DNA from: RYN-230 sp963782185 | GTDB lineage: Bacteria; Actinomycetota; Actinomycetes; Streptosporangiales; Streptosporangiaceae | DNA: 64,000 bases | NCBI GenBank assembly: GCA_963782185.1 | Contig: CAWAJB010000013.1 | Span: 124,001 to 188,000, forward strand | Direction: 5' to 3' | Shown here: piece after piece, positions 8,529 through 15,954 of the stretch | How positions within the stretch are numbered: the stretch's first letter is position 1 | Layout of the letters: every line of letters begins with the position of its first letter | Notes under the pieces: model-generated | The model's database searches: none | Told to the model about the DNA's origin: nothing | What the model saw: only the letters and a program-made list of their open reading frames with translations | Translations under genes and position numbers: made by a program

Positions 8529-8758
8529 GGCTGGGCTTCCTTCCTGGCGTCGCCGGGATCCACCCGGCGCACCGAGATCAGGTGCATCCCGAGGTCGCCG
8601 ATCTTGATCAGGACCCCGTGCAGGGCAGCCTGATCGGCCAGTGGCCCGGAGATCACCGTCTGGGTGTCCTCGCTGCTGATCTGGAGGCCTTCGAACCAGG
8701 CGGTCCAGCGTTCGCCGAGGACACCCTCGACCCGGATCTCGTAGTGCTCTGGCGCCAT
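8525..8758 (-). CDS. conserved small protein, first gene of the whiB operon
   Basis: From the ATG at 8758 it encodes 77 residues (MAPEHYEIRVEGVLGERWTA ... GPLADQAALHGVLIKIGDLG). The start is fixed by AAGGAG four bases upstream; a more distal ATG at 8794 lacks such a site. The pattern (a strand pair, 'W-x-x-WF-G-L', then 'SGPLADQAALHGVL') recurs in many uncharacterised actinobacterial small proteins. The 4-bp overlap with whiB suggests translational coupling. Function unknown. Confidence 0.7.
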   Translation of the reverse strand: MAPEHYEIRVEGVLGERWTAWFEGLQISSEDTQTVISGPLADQAALHGVLIKIGDLGMHLISVRRVDPGDARKEAQP

Positions 8759-8981
8759 TGCGCTCCTTGGTGGTCTGCGTTGATGTCCCATCACGCTACG
8801 AAGGCACCGGCCAGTCAGGCGTCACCCGAAAGTGCCTCCCTGGTGGAATCTTCCGCGGCGCAGGGGGCAGCCCGGTGCCCGTCCGGGGATCGGACCTGGC
8901 CGCAGCCGGGTCTGCTCACTACCATGGTTCGGCAAAGCAGCGGTAAGGGGGGTCAGGGGAGGCGGAACGTGCAGGTTCCCG

Positions 8982-10625
8982 ATGGCTGAGCCGCCCGCTG
9001 ATCCCGCGCTGCAGGCTGCCCCGTCAGCGCAGGACGTGCTGCTGGCGACCAAGCTGCACGTGCCCCGGCCGCAGCCGGGGGTGGTGCCCCGGCCCCGGCT
9101 GGCGCAGCAGCTCGACGATGGACTGGGACGGGGACTGGTCCTGGTCTGCGCCCCGGCCGGGTACGGCAAGACAGTCCTGCTGGCCGACTGGGCTCAGCAC
9201 GGCCCGCAGCTGGCCGCGTGGCTGTCACTGGACACTGGCGACAACGACCCGGCCCGGTTCTGGCGCCATGCGATAGCCGCGCTGGACCGGGTCCGGCCGG
9301 GGATCGGCGAGCGGATCGCGCCGCTGCTCGGGCCGCCGGCGCCGCAATCGTTCGACGGGCTGGTGACCGCCCTGATCAACGAGCTGGCCGAGCCCGGCGC
9401 GGATGACGTGCGGCTGGTCCTCGACGACTATCACACGATTGGCGCCCAGCCGGTGCACGCGTCGCTGGAGTTCCTGCTGGAGCACCGGCCGCCCGGGCTG
9501 GAGCTGGTGCTGGCCAGCCGCAGTGACCCGCCGTTGTCCCTGGCGCGGCTGCGGGCCCGCGGGCAGCTGACCGAGCTGCGTGCGGCCGACCTGCGCTTCA
9601 CCGCGGGCGAGGCCGCGGCGCTGCTGCAGCAGGTAGCGCCCGGCGAGCTGCTGCCCGATGCGGTGGTGACCGCGCTGGCGTCGCGAAGACCCAGTCAACC
9701 CCAGGACAGGACGATGAATACCAGTAAGACAGCTCAGTTCAGCACCGCATCCATGACCACCGGTTCGGTGTCGTCCGCGGACGGGACCACGATCGGCTAC
9801 CTGCGGGTCGGCCAGGGCCCGGCGGTCGTGATCCTGCACGGCAGCAACGAGTCGGCCCGCAGCCACACCCAGCTCGCGCTGGCGCTGGCCAATGCCTTCA
9901 CCGTCTACATGCCGGACCGCCGGGGCCGCGGGCGGTCCGGGCCGCACCGGCCGGGCCACAGCCTGCGCACCGAGGTCGAGGACCTTCAGGCCGTCCTGGC
10001 CGGGGCCGGGGCCGACAAGGTGTTCTCGGTAAGCATCGGGGGCCTGATCGCCCTGGAGGCAGCCCGTGTCGGGCGGGACATCCGCCAGCTCGCCCTGTAC
10101 GAGCCGGCCATCCTCACCGCTGCGGACAAAGACCGGTATACCGGCTGGGTGCCGCGCTTCGATGAGGAGATGGGCCGGGATCAGGTGGCCGCGGCCATGA
10201 TCACCAGCATGTTCGGCTGTGACCTGGCTCCTCCGGCCTTCAAGATCATTCCACGGCGGCTGCTGGAGGCCATGACCAGCGCAGCCATGAAGAAGGAGGA
10301 CCGCCAGGCCGTCCCCGGCGAGGCCACCATGCGGGAAGTCGCGCCGACCCTGCGGTACGAGGGACTGCTGCTGGCCGAGACGGCCGGTACCGTCAGCAGG
10401 TACGCCGACGTCGCCGCCGACGTGCTGCTGATGGGCGGCGACCTGAAGCGGCCGGCCTTCCTGGGGCCCGCGTTCGACGCCTTCGCCAGGACGCTTCCGC
10501 ATCACCGGCAGGCTGCCTTCCCGGGCCTCGATCACGGCGCTTCCGGTGATCCCGGGCCGGCCAACCGCGGCGCCCAGCCCGCCATCCTCGCCCCGGAGAT
10601 CCGGGCCTTCTTCAGCCAGCCATGA
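8982..10625 (+). CDS. truncated LuxR/MalT-type ATPase domain fused in frame to an alpha/beta hydrolase
   Basis: One open frame covers two unrelated parts. Residues 1 to about 240 are the N-terminal ATPase of a large LuxR/MalT regulator: VLVCAPAGYGKTVLLADWA (Walker A), RLVLDDYHTI (Walker B), LVLASRSDPPLSLARLRARG. It stops mid-domain, without the TPR and HTH parts. After SRRPSQPQDRT a second ATG at 9714 has GGACAGGACG upstream and starts an alpha/beta hydrolase of 303 residues. That part shows VVILHGSNES (oxyanion), VFSVSIGG (nucleophile Ser; the first Gly of GxSxG is Ser), LLMGGDLKRP (Asp) and GLDHGAS (His). I infer a deletion joined the regulator to the hydrolase gene. The hydrolase is probably expressed from its own start, and the regulator part is likely non-functional. 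Confidence 0.75.
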   Translation: MAEPPADPALQAAPSAQDVLLATKLHVPRPQPGVVPRPRLAQQLDDGLGRGLVLVCAPAGYGKTVLLADWAQHGPQLAAWLSLDTGDNDPARFWRHAIAALDRVRPGIGERIAPLLGPPAPQSFDGLVTALINELAEPGADDVRLVLDDYHTIGAQPVHASLEFLLEHRPPGLELVLASRSDPPLSLARLRARGQLTELRAADLRFTAGEAAALLQQVAPGELLPDAVVTALASRRPSQPQDRTMNTSKTAQFSTASMTTGSVSSADGTTIGYLRVGQGPAVVILHGSNESARSHTQLALALANAFTVYMPDRRGRGRSGPHRPGHSLRTEVEDLQAVLAGAGADKVFSVSIGGLIALEAARVGRDIRQLALYEPAILTAADKDRYTGWVPRFDEEMGRDQVAAAMITSMFGCDLAPPAFKIIPRRLLEAMTSAAMKKEDRQAVPGEATMREVAPTLRYEGLLLAETAGTVSRYADVAADVLLMGGDLKRPAFLGPAFDAFARTLPHHRQAAFPGLDHGASGDPGPANRGAQPAILAPEIRAFFSQP

Positions 10626-10690
10626 ACCGCCCGCTGGGCGGCCCGGCCGGGCTCCCGGCTGGGCCGCCGGCGGGGCTCCCGGCGGGGCCA

Positions 10691-10897
10691 CCCAGCGCGA
10701 TCGTGGACGGAAATGGTCGTCCGCGCAGCCATTTCCGTCCACGATCGCCGCCTCCCGGCCCAGCCCGGCAGAGGCCCGGCCCGCGGGGGCTCCCCGCAGC
10801 GCCGCCCAGCGCGATCGTGGACGGAAATGGTCGTCCGCGCAGCCATTTCCGTCCACGATCGCCGCCTCCCGGCCCAGCCCGGCAGAGGCCCGGCCCG
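10691..10897. repeat. duplicated palindromic element (two 52-bp hairpins, 114 bp apart)
   Basis: Two near-identical blocks begin at 10691 and 10805 and run for about 93 bp. Each holds a perfect inverted repeat with 20-bp arms (GCGATCGTGGACGGAAATGG and its complement) and a 12-bp loop: 10697-10748 and 10811-10862. The pair fills the gap between the convergent hydrolase and capA genes. It could act as a two-way terminator, a REP/MITE-like element or a protein binding site. No T-run follows the hairpins. Confidence 0.9.
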
Positions 10898-10935
10898 CAC
10901 GGGGAGCCCGGCCGCGCGAGGACCCGGCCCGCAGG

Positions 10936-12060
10936 TCAGGAGGGCCGGCGGGTCAGCTGCGTGCAGGCCCGCAAGCTGGCGTAGTGCGCGGCGGCGCGGC
11001 GTGCCCGGGCGCCCCGGAGAACGACCGGCTGCCCCGTCCGTGACACGACCGCCGGGATGAAACGGGTGGTCAGCGGGGCGTGCGGATGCAGCGTGAGCTC
11101 CAGCACCCCGGTGGCGGTGCTGTACGAGTGCTCCCACCACAGGAAGTTGCCCATCCCATAGGCCACGAACGTGTGCCCCAGCCAGCCGGATCCCTGCAGC
11201 ATGTGTGCGTGGGCCCCGATGATGATGCTGGCCCCTGCCGCCGCCAGCTTCGGGGCCAGGCTCAGCTGGTTCGGGTCGGGGCAGGCCTGGCCCTCGGTAC
11301 CCCAGTGCATGAACACGATGACGACCGGGGCGAGCCGCCTGGCGGCCCGGACGGCCGCGAGCGTGCGGGGCAGGTTGATCGCATTGGCCTCCCCCGGGCG
11401 GGACCGGGTCGCCACCCAGGAGGACGCGAGCTCGGCGACCTGCGAGACCCCGACGACCGCGATCTTCACGCCGTTGACCGTCGTCACGTACGGCGCCCAC
11501 GCCGCGCCGGCGCTGGTGCCGATTCCGACGTACGGGAACCGGGCGGCGCGGGCGGCCGCGAGCGTGTTCGCGAGCCCGACCTGGCCGTAGTCGAGGACGT
11601 GGTTGTTGGCCATCGTGACCAGGTCGACCCCGGCGTCGCGGAGCGCGGTGAACGCCACCGGGGTGGTGCGGAAGTGGTAGGTCTTCGGCTGCGGCCGGCC
11701 CCGGCTCGTGACCGCGGTCTCCAAGTTCAGCGCCGTGAAGCTGGCCGCCCGGAGCACCGAGCTGATCGGCCCGAACGCGGTCGCAGGGTCATGCAGCAGC
11801 CGCGCGGTCCGGCCGGTGAAATGCACGTCACCGGCGAAGGCCAGCGTGACCGGGCCCGGACGGGACGGCGCCCCGGGCGCCCCGGCCGCCCCCGGCTGAC
11901 CGGGTGAGCCAGAGGGGCGTGGGGTGACCCCGGGCTGGGCGGCCGTCCGGGCCGCAGCCGGCGCGGCCTCCGGGGCCCGCACGCCGGAGCAGCCGGAACA
12001 GCCGGCGGCGAGCACCGCCAGGAGGCTAGTCGTTACAGCGAGCGATCGCCAGGTGACCAC
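10936..12060 (-). CDS. CapA-family lipoprotein (poly-gamma-glutamate synthesis-like phosphoesterase)
   Basis: About 374 residues. A short signal peptide ends in the lipobox LAAGC, then a Pro/Gly/Ala-rich linker leads to the CapA/PGA_cap metallophosphatase-like domain. Motifs in order: LAFAGDVHFTG, FTALNLETAV, TMANNHVLDYGQVGL, VVGVSQ, VFMHWGTEG, IIIGAHAHMLQG, VAYGMGNFLWW. It should be anchored outside the membrane. Family members act in poly-gamma-glutamate capsule systems or are of unknown role; no capBC partners are here. The start is GTG at 12060, six bases after TAGGCT; another GTG at 12066 directly abuts that box. It runs convergent to the hydrolase across the palindromic repeats. Confidence 0.88.
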   Translation of the reverse strand: MVTWRSLAVTTSLLAVLAAGCSGCSGVRAPEAAPAAARTAAQPGVTPRPSGSPGQPGAAGAPGAPSRPGPVTLAFAGDVHFTGRTARLLHDPATAFGPISSVLRAASFTALNLETAVTSRGRPQPKTYHFRTTPVAFTALRDAGVDLVTMANNHVLDYGQVGLANTLAAARAARFPYVGIGTSAGAAWAPYVTTVNGVKIAVVGVSQVAELASSWVATRSRPGEANAINLPRTLAAVRAARRLAPVVIVFMHWGTEGQACPDPNQLSLAPKLAAAGASIIIGAHAHMLQGSGWLGHTFVAYGMGNFLWWEHSYSTATGVLELTLHPHAPLTTRFIPAVVSRTGQPVVLRGARARRAAAHYASLRACTQLTRRPS

Positions 12061-12072
12061 GGGCACAGCCTA
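12061..12072 (-). promoter_or_regulatory. -10 box TAGGCT before the capA-like gene
   Basis: Minus-strand TAGGCT (12072-12067) followed by six bases and GTG at 12060. This spacing, identical to fumC, favours the internal GTG over the GTG at 12066 as the leaderless start. Confidence 0.45.
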
Positions 12073-12116
12073 GCGGCGTGAGCGGGCCGACTACCCGGAA
12101 CCGGGGTCGAACACCC

Positions 12117-13580
12117 CTAGCCTTTACCGGGGTTGAACACCTCGCGCGGGTCGAGGGCGTGGCGCACCGCGTCCTGCAGGGCGAGGGATCCCGGATCGAG
12201 TTCGCGGCGCATCCCGTCCCGTTTCAGCAGCCCCACCCCGTGCTCGCCGGTCACCGTGCCACCAAGCGCGATCGCCCCGTCGAGGAGCTCCTCGAACGCG
12301 GCCTGGGCCGCGGCCCGCGCGGCGTCGTCGCCCGCGGGCGTGACGATCAGCGGGTGCAGGTTCCCGTCGCCGGCGTGGGCGATGGTGGAGATCTGCACAC
12401 CGTGGCGGGCCGCGATGGCCTCGATCCGGGCCAGCATGGCGGGAACCTGGGACCGCGGGACGCAGACGTCTTCGGTGAGCACGGGGCCCAGCCGCTCGAA
12501 CGCCGGGTAGGCCAGCCGCCGCGCCTCGAACAGGGCCTCGGCTTCCTCGTCGTCGGTGGACTGGGCGACCCACAGCGCGCCCGCACCGGTCATGGCCGCA
12601 GCCAGCCCGTCCGACTCGGCCGCACCGGCATCCCCCTGGGTGTCCACCCGGGCCAGCAACAGCGCCGCCGCGTCGGCCTCCAGGCCCAGGTGCTTCCACT
12701 CCTCGACGGCGGTCAGGCAGGCCCGGTCGAGCAATTCGAGAACCGACGGGCCCAGCCCGCACCGGGTGATCTGGGACACGGCCTCGCCCGCGCTGACCAG
12801 GTCGGGGAAGGCGCCGACGACGGTCCGCGGCGTGCCTGCCAGCGCGGGCCGCAGCCGCAGGGTCACCTCGGTGATCACGCCGAGCGTGCCCTCGGACCCG
12901 ACGAACAGGCCCACCATGTCCAGGCCGGCCACGCCCTTGGTGGTGCGCCGGCCGAGCCGCACCACGTCGCCGTAAGCGACGCCTCCGCCAGTCCCGGGGC
13001 CGCCGGCCACCGCCCGCAGGCCGAGCACGTAGTCGCGGGTCACGCCGTACTTCAGGCAGCACAGGCCGCCCGCGTTGGTGGCGACGTTGCCGCCGATCGT
13101 GGACCAGGGCGCGCTGGCCGGGTCGGGCGGGTACCACAGGCCGTACTCGGCCACGGCCGCCTTCACGTCGTTGTTGACCGCGCCCGGCTGCACGACGCAG
13201 AGCAGGTTGTCCCGGTCGATCTCGACCACCTGGTTCATCCGGGCCAGGTCGAGGACGACGCAGCCGTCGACCGCGTTGGCGCCGCCGGACAGGCCGGTGC
13301 CGGCGCCGCGCGGCACGACGGCCGCGCCCATATCGGCGCAGATCCGGACGACCCGCTGGACCTCGGCTTCCGAGCGGGCCCGCACGCCGGCGGCGGGCCG
13401 CTCGGCCGGCGCCCACTCGGCCTCGTCGTGGGACATGGCCGCCAGGACGTCGGGATCGGTGACGATGCGGCCGCCGGGGAGCGCCCGGCTCAGCGCCTCG
13501 ACCAGACGGCCGTCGTGGGCCTGCCCCGCCTGGCCATCGCCCGGCTGGCCGGTACCGCCCGCAGACTGCGCTGACTTCAC
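12117..13580 (-). CDS. FAD-linked oxidase, GlcD/D-lactate dehydrogenase family
   Basis: 487 residues. The PCMH FAD-binding domain (about 55-235) has VVPRGAGTGLSGGANAVDG, STIGGNVATNAGGLCCLKYG and LFVGSEGTLGVITE. The FAD-oxidase C-terminal domain (240-487) has STIAHAGDGNLHPLIV and VTGEHGVGLLKRDG, the ligand and acceptor region of GlcD and D-2-hydroxyacid dehydrogenases. It oxidises a 2-hydroxy acid (glycolate, D-lactate or similar) to the 2-keto acid. The GlcE and GlcF partners are not adjacent, which favours a single-subunit D-lactate or D-2-hydroxyacid dehydrogenase. The GTG start is six bases after TAAAGT (13592-13587), with no Shine-Dalgarno. Confidence 0.92.
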   Translation of the reverse strand: MKSAQSAGGTGQPGDGQAGQAHDGRLVEALSRALPGGRIVTDPDVLAAMSHDEAEWAPAERPAAGVRARSEAEVQRVVRICADMGAAVVPRGAGTGLSGGANAVDGCVVLDLARMNQVVEIDRDNLLCVVQPGAVNNDVKAAVAEYGLWYPPDPASAPWSTIGGNVATNAGGLCCLKYGVTRDYVLGLRAVAGGPGTGGGVAYGDVVRLGRRTTKGVAGLDMVGLFVGSEGTLGVITEVTLRLRPALAGTPRTVVGAFPDLVSAGEAVSQITRCGLGPSVLELLDRACLTAVEEWKHLGLEADAAALLLARVDTQGDAGAAESDGLAAAMTGAGALWVAQSTDDEEAEALFEARRLAYPAFERLGPVLTEDVCVPRSQVPAMLARIEAIAARHGVQISTIAHAGDGNLHPLIVTPAGDDAARAAAQAAFEELLDGAIALGGTVTGEHGVGLLKRDGMRRELDPGSLALQDAVRHALDPREVFNPGKG

Positions 13581-13592
13581 CTAACGACTTTA
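13581..13592 (-). promoter_or_regulatory. -10 box TAAAGT, leaderless FAD oxidase
   Basis: TAAAGT on the minus strand ends exactly six bases before the GTG at 13580. Confidence 0.45.
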
Positions 13593-13769
13593 CCGGCCAG
13601 CTCACGACCGCCCGGCCTGCGGCGTTCGTGGTCCGTAAGAACCCGACCGGGCATTGCCCTCCGGGCGGCGGACAGCCCTCCTACCCTGATAACGCACGTG
13701 CCCTGGGAGCGGATATCGCCGGAGCGGGTCAGCACACGGAGCGGGACACCATGTGGAGCGGGCCACCTC

Positions 13770-13943
13770 ACGAAGGGGGTGCAGAAGATCGCCAAGTCGG
13801 CGTTCCCGGCCTCCGAGGTGTACGGGAACGTCGGCTTCCCCAGCGTCCGCCTGGTCACCTGCGGCGGGCTCTTCGACACCACGACCCGCCAGTACCTGGA
13901 CAACGTCGTGGTCTACGCCCACCTGATCACGAGCGCCCGCTAA
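13770..13943 (+). pseudogene. C-terminal fragment of a class F sortase
   Basis: The segment from VQKIAKSAFPASEVYGN through VRLVTCGGLFDTTTRQYLDN to VVVYAHLITSAR matches the last 55 residues of actinobacterial class F sortases, including the catalytic Cys in TCGG. Nothing upstream of about 13770 resembles the signal anchor or beta-barrel of a sortase. A short open frame from the ATG at 13698 adds unrelated residues. A 5'-deleted remnant is the simplest reading. Its stop overlaps the end of the YihY-like pseudogene on the other strand. Confidence 0.7.
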
Positions 13944-14855
13944 GGCGGCTGGCCGCCCGCGCCCCGGCGGCGTGCGGGTAGGAGAAAGGCGAGGTTCCGC
14001 GGCGGCGCCAGCCCTCCTGCCATTCGGCGTAGACCGGCGAGAAGACCGCGCACGCCAGCCAGATGCCCGCCACCACCTGAGCCCAGGCCACGAGCGCGAG
14101 GACCACGCCGAAGGAACCGAAGAACCGCCCGTTGTCGGTGATCCAGTAGCCGAGCACGAATTCGGAGGCGGTCACGGCGAGCATGTAGACCACCGCGGCC
14201 AGCAGCGCCCCCGGGAGCAGTTGGCGGAGGCTGATCTGGCGGTGCAGCAGCAGCCACGGCGTCCAGAGCCAGAAGGACACGAGGATCACGAGGCCGATGG
14301 GGCTGGTCAGCACCCAGCCCACCGATGAGACCAGCGACTCCTCGGTCACCTGCAGGCCCAACAGGATCGTGGAGACTACGAACCAGAGCCCGAAGCGCCA
14401 CCGGTCCGCCAGCGAGCGGACCTCGATGCGCCAGGCCCGGGCGTAGACGCGCTGGACGATCTTCCCGAGGCCGAGCCCGAAGATCAGGAAGCCGACCAGG
14501 CCGATGACCGTGGCGGCCGCGGCGTTACTCGTCTCGCTCCCGAACGCTGAGGAGACCAGCCGGGCGGCGGGTGCGTGGATGTGCAGGCGGTAGATCAGAT
14601 GCTGGGCGATGCCGTTCCCTGATCCGGCCGACAGATCGGACAGGGCGTAGATGGCCAGCAGGCGGGCACGACCGACAAGAACGTGCCGAGGACCAGGGCC
14701 TCGGCGGAGTTCTCACTCGATTCCATGTAGCGCAGCACGCAGCCTAGGATGAGGCTGCCGGGCCGGCCACCCGCCTGGCGCTCCAGCCACCGCTCGCCCC
14801 GGAGCACCGGCCTGCTGGCCCGCAGTCTCCCGGAATCCACTCGCCTGCTGGTCAT
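13927..14855 (-). pseudogene. YihY/UPF0761 (BrkB-like) membrane protein, one frameshift
   Basis: The first part (from ATG 14855: MTSRRVDSGRLRASRPVLRG ... SAEALVLGTFLSVVPA) and the remainder (LLAIYALSDLSAGSGNGIAQ, RLHIHAPAARLVSSAFGS, ... VVLALVAWAQVVAGIWLACA) together make a normal YihY/virulence-factor-BrkB family protein of about 309 residues with six membrane helices. They lie in different frames. The switch occurs near 14660-14675, consistent with a one-base deletion. Without the indel the gene would be full length, so this may be a true frameshift or a base-calling error. The family is of unknown function in most bacteria. Confidence 0.75.
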
Positions 14856-15030
14856 GGGAAGGCCCTCTCGCCCGCCGCGGCTGGACAGGATCCCCGGGCC
14901 GCACGACGCCCCGGCCGCACGGGTACCCCGGGCCGCAAGGGCGCCGCGGCACGCACGGTGCCCCGCGAACGGCCACCGGGCACCGTCAACCCTCCTGTTA
15001 CTGTGAGTAGTGAGACTACTACGGAGAATG

Positions 15031-15954
15031 ATCATGTGCACCAGGGTCTTCTGGTCGGGAAACGCCGCCGCCAAGGTCGTCTCGCGCACCATGGACTGGG
15101 CCGTCAGCGATGAGCCACGGCTGTGGGCCGTGCCCGCGGGCACGCGACGGCCGCGCCCGGGCTGAGCTGGCGTTCACGGTTCGGCGTGGTGGGAGTGAGC
15201 ATGGGGGGGCCGGGCGACCGACGCGGTGAACCGCCGGCCGGCCGCGCACCGCTGTATCAGGGATCAGCCGGCTTCGCCCCGGCGGGCAGCCCGGGCGCGT
15301 CCCTAACCTGCTGTGGGCCCAGTGGGTCCTCGACCAGCACGCGACCGGGCCGAGGCCGTGCTGGCCTTGCGTGAGATGTCCGTCGTGTCCGTTCCGGTGC
15401 GCGGCCAGGAACTCGGCTGCCACCTGGCGCTGGAAGACGCCAGCGGTGACTCGGCCATCGTGGAGCCGGACGGCGGAAGGCTGCGGATCCACCACTCCAG
15501 CGAGTACCAGGTGGTGGCCAACGATCCGCCGTTTGCCGAGCAGCGGGCCAACCTGCGTCGCTACCGTCCCTTCGGAGGAGACCAGCCGGTGCCGGGCGGC
15601 ATCGAGTCCATCGACCGCTTCGCCCGGGCCTCGTACTTCCTGCACTACCTGCCCGAGCCGCGTGATGCGGCGGAAGCCGTGGCCGGGGTGGTCAGCATCG
15701 CGGGGACGGTGTCCTGCCCGCCTGGCGCGCCGTACGAGGATTTCGGTGTGTACCCCACCTGGTGGGTATCGGCCATCGACCTCACGCACCTGACCTACTA
15801 CTTCTGGTCACGCACGAGCCCGGCCGTGATCTGGGCCGAGCTTCCCCGGCTCAACCTGCGCCCCGGAGCCCCGGTCCGGGCCATTGACCCGGGCGATCCG
15901 GGTCTCGCCGGGGATGTGTCGGGCTGCATGCTGCCCGCTGAGCTCAGCTACTGA
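15031..15954 (+). pseudogene. Ntn-type linear amide hydrolase (choloylglycine hydrolase/penicillin acylase family), several frameshifts
   Basis: The start MCTRVFWSGNAAAKVVSRTM with DWAVSDEPRLWAVPAGTRR carries the N-terminal nucleophile Cys after Met, as in conjugated bile acid hydrolase and penicillin V acylase relatives. The family sequence then continues in another frame (LSWRSRFGVVGVSMGGPGDR), a third (NLLWAQWVLDQHAT near 15305) and back to the first (AEAVLALREMSVVSVPVRGQ to the stop at 15954). At least three frame changes and an in-frame TGA near 15162 break it. The last segment, with SYFLHYLPEPRDAAEAVAG and YPTWWVSAIDLTHLTYYF, is intact. Its 3' end overlaps the convergent membrane protein gene by 147 bp. 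Confidence 0.75.

Noticed and set aside
9225..10856. A long minus-strand frame covering the palindromic repeats, with a repeated GNGCADDHFRPRSRW segment
   Set aside because: The repetition comes from the duplicated DNA element, not from a repeat protein; the rest is antisense to the hydrolase.
10936..12060. Capsule biosynthesis locus based on the CapA-like protein
   Set aside because: No CapB, CapC or polymer genes are nearby; CapA-like lipoproteins occur alone in many actinobacteria.
12078..13574. A 498-codon open frame opposite the FAD oxidase
   Set aside because: Complement of a well-defined oxidase; no motifs.
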